Below are positions 14,834 through 29,300 of a stretch of DNA of 64,000 bases, piece after piece. The stretch lies in the NCBI RefSeq assembly GCF_050948175.1, contig NW_027490249.1:62001-126000 (forward strand), given 5' to 3'. The notes below the pieces were generated by a model. The model saw only the letters and a list, made by a program, of their open reading frames with translations, was not told the origin of the DNA and searched no databases. A program made the translations under genes and the position numbers. Numbering within the stretch: position 1 is the stretch's first letter; each line of letters starts with the position of its first letter. The stretch comes from Xylocopa sonorina. Its lineage: Eukaryota > Arthropoda > Insecta > Hymenoptera > Apidae.

Positions 14834-17800
14834 ACATTCAACTGAAGTGTAGACGAGGAATACATAACACTTCGTAAATCATATTATGTCTTACCATGAA
14901 ACATAGAAATGAGATGCGATATCGCGTTTTAAGAAGCATTAGAACTCTATTGCTACGATACCTAGACATCTGCAAACGCTAATTCCTTGCAAGGAAGTGT
15001 CGCATTTACATTCATTTGAAGTGTAGACGAGGAATACATGACACTTCGCAAATCATATTGTATCTTTCCATGAAACATAGAAATGAGATGCGATATCGCG
15101 TTTTAAGAAGCATTAGATATCTATTGCTACAATACCTAGACATCTGCAGACGCTATTTCCTAGCAAGGAAGTGTCTCATTTACATTCATTTGAAGTGTAG
15201 ACGAGGAATGCATAACACTTCGCAATGAATATTACATCTTACCATGAAACATAGAAATGAGATGCGAAATCGCGCTTTAAGAAGCATTAGAACTCTATTG
15301 CTACGATACCTAGACATCTGCAAAAGCTATTTCCATACAAGGAAGTTTCGCATTTACATTCATTAGAAGTGTAGACGAGGAATACATAACACTTCGCAAA
15401 TCATATTATATCTTACCATGGAACATAGAAATGTGATGCGATATCGCGTTTTAAGAAGCATTAGAACTCTATTGCTACGATACCTAGACATCTGCAGACG
15501 CTCTTTCCTAGCAAGGAAGTGTCGCATTTACATTCATTTGAAGTGTAGACGAGGAATACATAACACATCGCAAATCATATTATATCTTTCCATGAAACAC
15601 AGAAATGAGATGCGATATCGCGTTTTAAGAATCACAAGAACTCTATTGCTACGATACGTAGACATCTGCAGACGCTATTTCCTAGCAAGGAAGTGTCGCA
15701 TTTACATTCATTTGAAGTGTAGACGAGGAATACATAACACTTCGCAAATCATATTATATCTTACCACGAAACATAGGAATGAGATGCGATATCGCGTTCT
15801 AGGAAGCATTAGAACATTACTGCTACGATAGGTAGACATTTGCAAACGCTATTTCCTAGCAAAGAAGTTTCGCATTTACATTCATTTGAATTGTAGACGA
15901 GGAATACATGACACTTCGCAAATCATATTATATCTTACCATGAAACATAGAAATGAGATGCGATATCGCGTTTTAAGAAGCATTAGAAATCTATTGCTAC
16001 GATAGGTAGACATTTGCAAACGCTATTTCCTAGCAAGGAAGTGTCGCATTTACATTCATTTGAATTGTAGACGAGGAATACATGACACTTCGCAAATCAT
16101 ATTATATCTTACCATGAAACATAGAAATGAGATGCGATATCGCGTTTTAAGAAGCATTAGAAATCTATTGCTACGATAGGTAGACATCTGCAAAAGCTAT
16201 TTCCATACAAGGAAGTTTCGCATTTACATTCATTTGAAGTGTAGACGAGGAATACATAACACTTCGCAAATCATATTATATCTTACCATGAAACATAGAA
16301 ATGAGATGCGATATCGCGTTTTAAGAAGCATTAGATATCTATTGCTACAATACCTAGACATCTGCAGACGCTATTTCCTAGCAAGGAAGTGTCTCATTTA
16401 CATTCATTTGAAGTGTAGACGAGGAATGCATAACACTTCGCAATGAATATTACATCTTACCATGAAACATAGAAATGAGATGCGATATCGCGCTTTAAGA
16501 AGCATTAGAACTCTATTGCTACGATACCTAGACATCTGCAAAAGCTATTTCCATACAAGGAAGTTTCGCATTTACATTCATTAGAAGTGTAGACGAGGAA
16601 TACATAACACTTCGCAAATCATATTATATCTTACCATGGAACATAGAAATGTGATGCGATATCGCGTTTTAAGAAGCATTAGAAATCTATTGCTACGATA
16701 GGTAGACATCTGCAAACGCTATTTCCTTACAAGGAAGTGTCGCATTTACATTCATTTGAAGTGTAGACGAGGAATACATGACACATTCGCAAATCATATT
16801 ATATCTTACCATGAAACATAGAAATGAGATGCGATATCGCGTTTTAAGAAGCATTAGAACTCTATTGCTACGATAGGTAGACATATGCAAACGCTATTTC
16901 CTTACAAGGAAGTGTCGCATTTACATTCATTTGAAGTGTAGACGAGAAATACATAACACTTCGCAAATCATATTATATCTTACCATGAAACATAGAAATG
17001 AGATGCGATATCGCGTTTTAAGAAGCATTAGAAATCTATTGCTACTATACCTAGACATCTGCAGACGCTATTCCCTAGCAAGGAAGTGTCTGATTTACAT
17101 TCATTTGAAGTGTAGACGAGGAATACATGACACTTCGCAAATCATATTATATCTTACCATGAAATATAGAAATGAGATGCGATATCGCGTTTTAAGAAGC
17201 ATTAGAACTCTATTGCTACAATAGATAGACGTTTGCAAACGCTATTTCCTTGCAAGGAAGTGTCGCATTTACATTCATTTGAAGTGTCGACGAGGAATAC
17301 ATGACACATTCGCAAATCATATTATATCTTACCATGAAACATAGAAATGAGATGCGATATCGCGTTTTAAGAAGCATTAGAAATCTATTGCTACTATACC
17401 TAGACATCTGCAGACGCTATTTCCTAGCAAGGAAGTGTCTCATTTACATTCATTTGAAGTGTAGACGAGGAATGCATAACACTTCGCAATGAATATTACA
17501 TCTTACCATGAAACATAGAAATGAGATGCGATATCGCGCTTTAAGAAGCATTAGAACTCTATTGCTACGATACCTAGGCATCTGCAGACGCTAGTTCCTA
17601 GCAAGGAATTGTCGCATTTACATACATTTGAAGTGTAGACGAGGAATACATGACACTTCGCAAATCATATTATATCTTACCATGAAACATAGAAATGAGA
17701 TGCGATATCGCGTTTTACGAAGCATTAGAAATCTATTGCTACGATACGTAGACATCTGCAAACGCTATTTCCTTGCAAGGAAGTGTCGCATTTACATTCA

Positions 17801-20160
17801 TTTGAAGTGTAGTCGAGGAATACATAAGAATTCGCAAATCATATTATACCTTACCATGAAATATAGAAATGAGATGCGATATCGCGTTTTAAGAATCATA
17901 AGAACTCTATTGCTACGATACGTAGTCATCTGCAAACGCTATTTGCTTGCAAGGAAGTATCGCATTTACATTCATTTGAAGTGTAGACGAGGAATACACA
18001 ACACTTCGTAAATCATATTATATCTTACCATGAAGCATAGAAATGAGATGCGATATCGCGTTTTAAGAAGCATTAGAACCCTATTGCTACGATACCTAGA
18101 CATCTGCAAACGCTAATTCCTTGCAAGGAAGTGTCGCATTTACATTCATTTGAAGTGTAGACGAGGAATACATGACACTTCGCAAATCATATTATATCTT
18201 ACCATGAAACATAGAAATGAGATGCGATATCGCGTTCTAAGAAGCAGCAGAAATCCATTGCTACGATACGTAGACACCTGCAGACGCTATTTCCTTGCAA
18301 GGAAGTGTCGCATTTACATTCATTTGAAGTGTAGACGAGGAATACATAAGACTTCCCTAATCATATTATATCTTACCATGAAACATAGAAATGAGATGCG
18401 ATATCGCGTTTTAAGAAGCATTAGAACTCTATTGCTACGATAGGTAGACATCTGAAAACGCTATTTCCTTGCAAGGAAGTGTCGCATTTACATTCATTTG
18501 AAGTGTAGTCGAGGAATACATAAGAATTCGCAAATCATATTATACCTTACCATGAAATATAGAAATGAGATGCGATATCGCGTTTTAAGAATCATAAGAA
18601 CTCTATTGCTACGATACGTAGTCATCTGCAAACGCTATTTGCTTGCAAGGAAGTGTCGCATTTACATTCATTTGAAGTGTAGACGAGGAATACACAACAC
18701 TTCGTAAATCATATTATATCTTACCATGAAGCATAGAAATGAGATGCGATATCGCGTTTTAAGAAGCATTAGAACCCTATTGCTACGATACCTAGACATC
18801 TGCAAACGCTAATTCCTTGCAAGGAAGTGTCGCATTTACATTCATTTGAAGTGTAGACGAGGAATACATGACACTTCGCAAATCATATTATATCTTACCA
18901 TGAAACATAGAAATGAGATGCGATATCGCGTTCTAAGAAGCAGCAGAAATCCATTGCTACGATACGTAGACACCTGCAGACGCTATTTCCTTGCAAGGAA
19001 GTGTCGCATTTACATTCATTTGAAGTGTAGACGAGGAATACATAAGACTTCCCTAATCATATTATATCTTACCATGAAACATAGAAATGAGATGCGATAT
19101 CGCGTTTTAAGAAGCATTAGAACTCTATTGCTACGATAGGTAGACATCTGAAAACGCTATTTCCTTGCAAGGAAGTGTCGCATTTACATTCATTTGAATT
19201 GTAGACGAGGAATACATAACACTTCGCAAATCATATTATATCTTACCATGAAACATAGAAATGAGATGCGATATCGCATTTTAAGAAGCATTAGAAATCT
19301 ATTTCTACAATACCTAGACATCTGCAGACGCTATTTCCTAGCAAGGAAGTGTCTCATTTACATTCATTTGAAGTGTAGACGAGGAATGCATAACACTTCG
19401 CAATGAATATTACATCTTACCATGAAACATAGAAATGAGATGCGATATCGCGCTTTAAGAAGCATTAGAACTCTATTGCTACGATACCTAGGCATCTGCA
19501 GACGCTAGTTCCTAGCAAGGAATTGTCGCATTTACATACATTTGAAGTGTAGACGAGGAATACATGACACTTCGCAAATCATATTATATCTTACCATGAA
19601 ACATAGAAATGAGATGCGATATCGCGTTTTACGAAGCATTAGAAATCTATTGCTACGATACGTAGATATCTGCAAACGCTATTTCCTTGCAAGGAAGTGT
19701 CGCATTTACATACATTTGAAGTGTAGTCGAGGAATACATAAGAATTCGCAAATCATATTATACCTTACCATGAAATATAGAAATGAGATGCGATATCGCG
19801 TTTTAAGAATCATAAGAACTCTATTGCTACGATACGTAGTCATCTGCAAACGCTATTTGCTTGCAAGGAAGTGTCGCATTTACATTCATTTGAAGTGTAG
19901 ACGAGGAATACACAACACTTCGTAAATCATATTATATCTTACCATGAAGCATAGAAATGAGATGCGATATCGCGTTTTAAGAAGCATTAGAACCCTATTG
20001 CTACGATACCTAGACATCTGCAAACGCTAATTCCTTGCAAGGAAGTGTCGCATTTACATTCATTTGAAGTGTAGACGAGGAATACATGACACTTCGCAAA
20101 TCATATTATATCTTACCATGAAACATAGAAATGAGATGCGATATCGCGTTCTAAGAAGCA
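17801..20160 (+). repeat. Higher-order satellite segment with 696- and 1218-bp spacing
   Basis: Monomers carrying CGTAGTCATCTGC together with TATTTGCTTGC occur at 17921, 18617 and 19835, spacings of 4 and 7 monomers. They alternate with monomers carrying AGCAGCAGAAATCC and TAGACACCTGCAG. The set is repeated at 29755, 30451 and 31669 in the second 11.8-kb copy. Confidence 0.7.
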
Positions 20161-20395
20161 GCAGAAATCCATTGCTACGATACGTAGACACCTGCAGACG
20201 CTATTTCCTTGCAAGGAAGTGTCGCATTTACATTCATTTGAAGTGTAGACGAGGAATACATAAGACTTCCCTAATCATATTATATCTTACCATGAAACAT
20301 AGGAATGAGATGCGATATCGCGTTCTAAGAAGCATTAGAACACTACTGCTACGATAGGTAGACATTTGCAAACGCTATTTCCTAGCAAGGAAGTG

Positions 20396-23300
20396 TCGCA
20401 TTTACATTCATTTGAATTGTAGACGAGGAATACATGACACTTCGCAAATCATATTATATCTTACCATGAAACATAGAAATGAGATGCGATATCGCGTTTT
20501 AAGAAGCATTAGAAATCTATTGCTACGATAGGTAGACATTTGCAAACGCTATTTCCTAGCAAGGAAGTGTCGCATTTACATTCATTTGAATTGTAGACGA
20601 GGAATACATGACACTTCGCAAATCATATTATATCTTACCATGAAACATAGAAATGAGATACGATATCGCGTTTTAAGAAGCATTAGAAATCTATTGCTAC
20701 GATATGTAGACATCTGCAAAAGCTATTTCCATACAAGGAAGTTTCGCATTTACATTCATTTGAAGTGTAGACGAGGAATACATAACACTTCGCAAATCAT
20801 ATTATATCTTACCATGAAACATAGAAATGAGATGCGATATCGCGTTTTAAGAAGCATTAGATATCTATTGCTACAATACCTAGACATCTGCAGACGCTAT
20901 TTCCTAGCAAGGAAGTGTCTCATTTACATTCATTTGAAGTGTAGACGAGGAATGCATAACACTTCGCAATGAATATTACATCTTACCATGAAACATAGAA
21001 ATGAGATGCGATATCGCGCTTTAAGAAGCATTAGAACTCTATTGCTACGATACCTAGACATCTGCAAAAGCTATTTCCATACAAGGAAGTTTCGCATTTA
21101 CATTCATTAGAAGTGTAGACGAGGAATACATAACACTTCGCAAATCATATTATATCTTACCATGGAACATAGAAATGTGATGCGATATCGCGTTTTAAGA
21201 AGCATTAGAGCTCTATTGCTACGATACCTAGACATCTGCAGACGCTCTTTCCTAGCAAGGAAGTGTCGCATTTACATTCATTTGAAGTGTAGACGAGGAA
21301 TACATAACACATCGCAAATCATATTATATCTTACCATGATACATAGAAATGAGATGCGATATCGCGTTTTACGAAGCATTAGAAATCTATTGCTACGATA
21401 CGTAGACAGCTGCAAACGCTATTTCCTAGCAAGAAAGTGTCGCATTCACATTCATTTGAAGTGTAGACGAGGAATACATGACACTTCGCAAATCATATTA
21501 TATCTTACCATGTTACATAGAAATGAGATGCGATATCGCGTTTTAAGAAACATTAGAAATCTATTGCTACGATACATAGACATCTGAAAACGCTATTTCC
21601 TTGCAAGGAAGTGTCGCATTTACTTTCATTTGAAGTGTAGACGAGGAATACATAACACTTCGCAAATCATATTATATCTTACCATGAAACATAGAAATGA
21701 GATGCGATATCGCGTTTTAAGAATCATAAGAACTCTATTGCTACGATATGTAGACATCTGCAAACGCTATTTTCTTGCAAGGAAGTGTCGCATTTACATT
21801 CAACTGAAGTGTAGACGAGGAATACATAACACTTCGTAAATCATATTATGTCTTACCATGAAACATAGAAATGAGATGCGATATCGCGTTTTAAGAAGCA
21901 CTAGAACTCTATTGCTACGATACCTAGACATCTGCAAACGCTAATTCCTTGCAAGGAAGTGTCGCATTTACATTCATTTGAAGTGTAGACGAGGAATACA
22001 TGACACTTCGCAAATCATATTGTATCTTTCCATGAAACATAGAAATGAGATGCGATATCGCGTTTTAAGAAGCATTAGATATCTATTGCTACAATACCTA
22101 GACATCTGCAGACGCTATTTCCTAGCAAGGAAGTGTCTCATTTACATTCATTTGAAGTGTAGACGAGGAATGCATAACACTTCGCAATGAATATTACATC
22201 TTACCATGAAACATAGAAATGAGATGCGAAATCGCGCTTTAAGAAGCATTAGAACTCTATTGCTACGATACCTAGACATCTGCAAAAGCTATTTCCATAC
22301 AAGGAAGTTTCGCATTTACATTCATTAGAAGTGTAGACGAGGAATACATAACACTTCGCAAATCATATTATATCTTACCATGGAACATAGAAATGTGATG
22401 CGATATCGCGTTTTAAGAAGCATTAGAACTCTATTGCTACGATACCTAGACATCTGCAGACGCTCTTTCCTAGCAAGGAAGTGTCGCATTTACATTCATT
22501 TGAAGTGTAGACGAGGAATACATAACACATCGCAAATCATATTATATCTTTCCATGAAACACAGAAATGAGATGCGATATCGCGTTTTAAGAATCACAAG
22601 AACTCTATTGCTACGATACGTAGACATCTGCAGACGCTATTTCCTAGCAAGGAAGTGTCGCATTTACATTCATTTGAAGTGTAGACGAGGAATACATAAC
22701 ACTTCGCAAATCATATTATATCTTACCATGAAACATAGGAATGAGATGCGGTATCGCGTTCTAGGAAGCATTAGAACATTACTGCTACGATAGGTAGACA
22801 TTTGCAAACGCTATTTCCTAGCAAGGAAGTTTCGCATTTACATTCATTTGAATTGTAAACGAGGAATACATGACACTTCGCAAATCATATTATATCTTAC
22901 CATGAAACATAGAAATGAGATGCGATATCGCGTTTTAAGAAGCATTAGAAATCTATTGCTACGATAGGTAGACATTTGCAAACGCTATTTCCTAGCAAGG
23001 AAGTGTCGCATTTACATTCATTTGAATTGTAGACGAGGAATACATGACACTTCGCAAATCATATTATATCTTACCATGAAACATAGAAATGAGATGCGAT
23101 ATCGCGTTTTAAGAAGCATTAGAAATCTATTGCTACGATATGTAGACATCTGCAAAAGCCATTTCCATACAAGGAAGTTTCGCATTTACATTCATTTGAA
23201 GTGTAGACGAGGAATACATAACACTTCGCAAATCATATTATATCTTACCATGAAACATAGAAATGAGATGCGATATCGCGTTTTAAGAAGCATTAGATAT

Positions 23301-26300
23301 CTATTGCTACAATACCTAGACATCTGCAGACGCTATTTCCTAGCAAGGAAGTGTCTCATTTACATTCATTTGAAGTGTAGACGAGGAATGCATAACACTT
23401 CGCAATGAATATTACATCTTACCATGAAACATAGAAATGAGATGCGATATCGCGCTTTAAGAAGCATTAGAACTCTATTGCTACGATACCTAGACATCTG
23501 CAAAAGCTATTTCCATACAAGGAAGTTTCGCATTTACATTCATTAGAAGTGTAGACGAGGAATACATAACACTTCGCAAATCATATTATATCTTACCATG
23601 GAACATAGAAATGTGATGCGATATCGCGTTTTAAGAAGCATTAGAGCTCTATTGCTACGATACCTAGACATCTGCAGACGCTCTTTCCTAGCAAGGAAGT
23701 GTCGCATTTACATTCATTTGAAGTGTAGACGAGGAATACATAACACATCGCAAATCATATTATATCTTACCATGATACATAGAAATGAGATGCGATATCG
23801 CGTTTTACGAAGCATTAGAAATCTATTGCTACGATACGTAGACAGCTGCAAACGCTATTTCCTAGCAAGAAAGTGTCGCATTCACATTCATTTGAAGTGT
23901 AGACGAGGAATACATGACACTTCGCAAATCATATTATATCTTACCATGTTACATAGAAATGAGATGCGATATCGCGTTTTAAGAAACATTAGAAATCTAT
24001 TGCTACGATACATAGACATCTGAAAACGCTATTTCCTTGCAAGGAAGTGTCGCATTTACTTTCATTTGAAGTGTAGACGAGGAATACATAACACTTCGCA
24101 AATCATATTATATCTTACCATGAAACATAGAAATGAGATGCGATATCGCGTTTTAAGAATCATAAGAACTCTATTGCTACGATATGTAGACATCTGCAAA
24201 CGCTATTTTCTTGCAAGGAAGTGTCGCATTTACATTCAACTGAAGTGTAGACGAGGAATACATAACACTTCGTAAATCATATTATGTCTTACCATGAAAC
24301 ATAGAAATGAGATGCGATATCGCGTTTTAAGAAGCATTAGAACTCTATTGCTACGATACCTAGACATCTGCAAACGCTAATTCCTTGCAAGGAAGTGTCG
24401 CATTTACATTCATTTGAAGTGTAGACGAGGAATACATGACACTTCGCAAATCATATTGTATCTTTCCATGAAACATAGAAATGAGATGCGATATCGCGTT
24501 TTAAGAAGCATTAGATATCTATTGCTACAATACCTAGACATCTGCAGACGCTATTTCCTAGCAAGGAAGTGTCTCATTTACATTCATTTGAAGTGTAGAC
24601 GAGGAATGCATAACACTTCGCAATGAATATTACATCTTACCATGAAACATAGAAATGAGATGCGAAATCGCGCTTTAAGAAGCATTAGAACTCTATTGCT
24701 ACGATACCTAGACATCTGCAAAAGCTATTTCCATACAAGGAAGTTTCGCATTTACATTCATTAGAAGTGTAGACAGGGAATACATAACACTTCGCAAATC
24801 ATATTATATCTTACCATGGAACATAGAAATGTGAGGCGATATCGCGTTTTAAGAAGCATTAGAACTCTATTGCTACGATACCTAGACATCTGCAGACACT
24901 CTTTCCTAGCAAGGAAGTGTCGCATTTACATTCATTTGAAGTGTAGACGAGGAATACATAACACATCGCAAATCATATTATATCTTACCATGATACATAG
25001 AAATGAGATGCGATATCGCGTTTTACGAAGCATTAGAAATCTATTGCTACGATACGTAGACAGCTGCAAACGCTATTTCCTAGCAAGAAAGTGTCGCATT
25101 CACATTCATTTGAAGTGTAGACGTGGAATACATGACACTTCGCAAATCATATTATATCTTACCATGTTACATAGAAATGAGATGCGATATCGCGTTTTAA
25201 GAAACATTAGAAATCTATTGCTACGATACATAGACATCTGAAAACGCTATTTCCTTGCAAGGAAGTGTCGCATTTACTTTCATTTGAAGTGTAGACGAGG
25301 AATACATAACACTTCGCAAATCATATTATATCTTACCATGAAACATAGAAATGAGATGCGATATCGCGTTTTAAGAATCATAAGAACTCTATTGCTACGA
25401 TATGTAGACATCTGCAAACGCTATTTTCTTGCAAGGAAGTGTCGCATTTACATTCAACTGAAGTGTAGACGAGGAATACATAACACTTCGTAAATCATAT
25501 TATGTCTTACCATGAAACATAGAAATGAGATGCGATATCGCGTTTTAAGAAGCATTAGAACTCTATTGCTACGATACCTAGACATCTGCAAACGCTAATT
25601 CCTTGCAAGGAAGTGTCGCATTTACATTCATTTGAAGTGTAGGCGAGGAATACATGACACTTCGCAAATCATATTGTATCTTTCCATGAAACATAGAAAT
25701 GAGATGCGATATCGCGTTTTAAGAAGCATTAGATATCTATTGCTACAATACCTAGACATCTGCAGACGCTATTTCCTAGCAAGGAAGTGTCTCATTTACA
25801 TTCATTTGAAGTGTAGACGAGGAATGCATAACACTTCGCAATGAATATTACATCTTACCATGAAACATAGAAATGAGATGCGATATCGCGCTTTAAGAAG
25901 CATTAGAACCCTATTGCTACGATACGTAGACATCTGCAGACGCTATTTCCATACAAGGAAGTGTCGCATTTACATTCATTTGAAGTGCAGACGAGGAATA
26001 CATAACACTTCGCAAATCATATTATATCTTACCATGAAACATAGAAATGAGATGCGATATCGCATTTTAAGAAGCATTAGAAATCTATTGCTACAATACC
26101 TAGACATCTGCAGACGCTCTTTCCTAGCAAGGAAGTGTCGCATTTACATTCATTTGAAGTGTAGACGAGGAATACATAACACATCGCAAGTCATATTATA
26201 TCTTACCATGATACATAGAAATGAGATGCGATATCGCGTTTTACGAAGCATTAGAAATCTATTGCTACGATACGTAGACAGCTGCAAACGCTATTTCCTA

Positions 26301-29300
26301 GCAAGAAAGTGTCGCATTCACATTCATTTGAAGTGTAGACGAGGAATACATGACACTTCGCAAATCATATTATATCTTACCATGTTACATAGAAATGAGA
26401 TGCGATATCGCGTTTTAAGAAACATTAGAAATCTATTGCTACGATACATAGACATCTGAAAACGCTATTTCCTTGCAAGGAAGTGTCGCATTTACTTTCA
26501 TTTGAAGTGTAGACGAGGAATACATAACACTTCGCAAATCATATTATATCTTACCATGAAACATAGAAATGAGATGCGATATCGCGTTTTAAGAATCATA
26601 AGAACTCTATTGCTACGATATGTAGACATCTGCAAACGCTATTTTCTTGCAAGGAAGTGTCGCATTTACATTCAACTGAAGTGTAGACGAGGAATACATA
26701 ACACTTCGTAAATCATATTATGTCTTACCATGAAACATAGAAATGAGATGCGATATCGCGTTTTAAGAAGCATTAGAACTCTATTGCTACGATACCTAGA
26801 CATCTGCAAACGCTAATTCCTTGCAAGGAAGTGTCGCATTTACATTCATTTGAAGTGTAGACGAGGAATACATGACACTTCGCAAATCATATTGTATCTT
26901 TCCATGAAACATAGAAATGAGATGCGATATCGCGTTTTAAGAAGCATTAGATATCTATTGCTACAATACCTAGACATCTGCAGACGCTATTTCCTAGCAA
27001 GGAAGTGTCTCATTTACATTCATTTGAAGTGTAGACGAGGAATGCATAACACTTCGCAATGAATATTACATCTTACCATGAAACATAGAAATGAGATGCG
27101 AAATCGCGCTTTAAGAAGCATTAGAACTCTATTGCTACGATACCTAGACATCTGCAAAAGCTATTTCCATACAAGGAAGTTTCGCATTTACATTCATTAG
27201 AAGTGTAGACGAGGAATACATAACACTTCGCAAATCATATTATATCTTACCATGGAACATAGAAATGTGATGCGATATCGCGTTTTAAGAAGCATTAGAA
27301 CTCTATTGCTACGATACCTAGACATCTGCAGACGCTCTTTCCTAGCAAGGAAGTGTCGCATTTACATTCATTTGAAGTGTAGACGAGGAATACATAACAC
27401 ATCGCAAATCATATTATATCTTTCCATGAAACACAGAAATGAGATGCGATATCGCGTTTTAAGAATCACAAGAACTCTATTGCTACGATACGTAGACATC
27501 TGCAGACGCTATTTCCTAGCAAGGAAGTGTCGCATTTACATTCATTTGAAGTGTAGACGAGGAATACATAACACTTCGCAAATCATATTATATCTTACCA
27601 CGAAACATAGGAATGAGATGCGATATCGCGTTCTAGGAAGCATTAGAACATTACTGCTACGATAGGTAGACATTTGCAAACGCTATTTCCTAGCAAAGAA
27701 GTTTCGCATTTACATTCATTTGAATTGTAGACGAGGAATACATGACACTTCGCAAATCATATTATATCTTACCATGAAACATAGAAATGAGATGCGATAT
27801 CGCGTTTTAAGAAGCATTAGAAATCTATTGCTACGATAGGTAGACATTTGCAAACGCTATTTCCTAGCAAGGAAGTGTCGCATTTACATTCATTTGAATT
27901 GTAGACGAGGAATACATGACACTTCGCAAATCATATTATATCTTACCATGAAACATAGAAATGAGATGCGATATCGCGTTTTAAGAAGCATTAGAAATCT
28001 ATTGCTACGATAGGTAGACATCTGCAAAAGCTATTTCCATACAAGGAAGTTTCGCATTTACATTCATTTGAAGTGTAGACGAGGAATACATAACACTTCG
28101 CAAATCATATTATATCTTACCATGAAACATAGAAATGAGATGCGATATCGCGTTTTAAGAAGCATTAGATATCTATTGCTACAATACCTAGACATCTGCA
28201 GACGCTATTTCCTAGCAAGGAAGTGTCTCATTTACATTCATTTGAAGTGTAGACGAGGAATGCATAACACTTCGCAATGAATATTACATCTTACCATGAA
28301 ACATAGAAATGAGATGCGATATCGCGCTTTAAGAAGCATTAGAACTCTATTGCTACGATACCTAGACATCTGCAAAAGCTATTTCCATACAAGGAAGTTT
28401 CGCATTTACATTCATTAGAAGTGTAGACGAGGAATACATAACACTTCGCAAATCATATTATATCTTACCATGGAACATAGAAATGTGATGCGATATCGCG
28501 TTTTAAGAAGCATTAGAAATCTATTGCTACGATAGGTAGACATCTGCAAACGCTATTTCCTTACAAGGAAGTGTCGCATTTACATTCATTTGAAGTGTAG
28601 ACGAGGAATACATGACACATTCGCAAATCATATTATATCTTACCATGAAACATAGAAATGAGATGCGATATCGCGTTTTAAGAAGCATTAGAACTCTATT
28701 GCTACGATAGGTAGACATATGCAAACGCTATTTCCTTACAAGGAAGTGTCGCATTTACATTCATTTGAAGTGTAGACGAGAAATACATAACACTTCGCAA
28801 ATCATATTATATCTTACCATGAAACATAGAAATGAGATGCGATATCGCGTTTTAAGAAGCATTAGAAATCTATTGCTACTATACCTAGACATCTGCAGAC
28901 GCTATTCCCTAGCAAGGAAGTGTCTGATTTACATTCATTTGAAGTGTAGACGAGGAATACATGACACTTCGCAAATCATATTATATCTTACCATGAAATA
29001 TAGAAATGAGATGCGATATCGCGTTTTAAGAAGCATTAGAACTCTATTGCTACAATAGATAGACGTTTGCAAACGCTATTTCCTTGCAAGGAAGTGTCGC
29101 ATTTACATTCATTTGAAGTGTCGACGAGGAATACATGACACATTCGCAAATCATATTATATCTTACCATGAAACATAGAAATGAGATGCGATATCGCGTT
29201 TTAAGAAGCATTAGAAATCTATTGCTACTATACCTAGACATCTGCAGACGCTATTTCCTAGCAAGGAAGTGTCTCATTTACATTCATTTGAAGTGTAGAC

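Larger units (their letters stand above)
8562..20395 (+). repeat. 11,834-bp tandem duplication, copy 1
   Basis: Every private variant I compared in this block reappears exactly 11,834 bp downstream. Examples are AGATACGATATC near 8822, AGCACTAGAAC near 10063, GATGCGGTAT near 10913, GACAGGGAATAC near 12933, GTGAGGCGATATC near 12996, GACGTGGAATAC near 13286, GTAGGCGAGG near 13805, GCAAGTCATATT near 14353, GCAAAGAAGTTT near 15859, ACACATTCGC near 16783, and GAAGTATCGC near 17954. The length is 68 monomers plus 2 bp, explained by two 1-bp insertions (near 16785 and 17307). The left edge is fixed by T at 8561 against G at 20395. Confidence 0.9.

Noticed and set aside
16693..16890. Minus-strand open frames of 60-100 codons in the satellite
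   Set aside because: They recur at the same monomer phase wherever the opposite strand lacks a stop, so they are by-products of the repeat.
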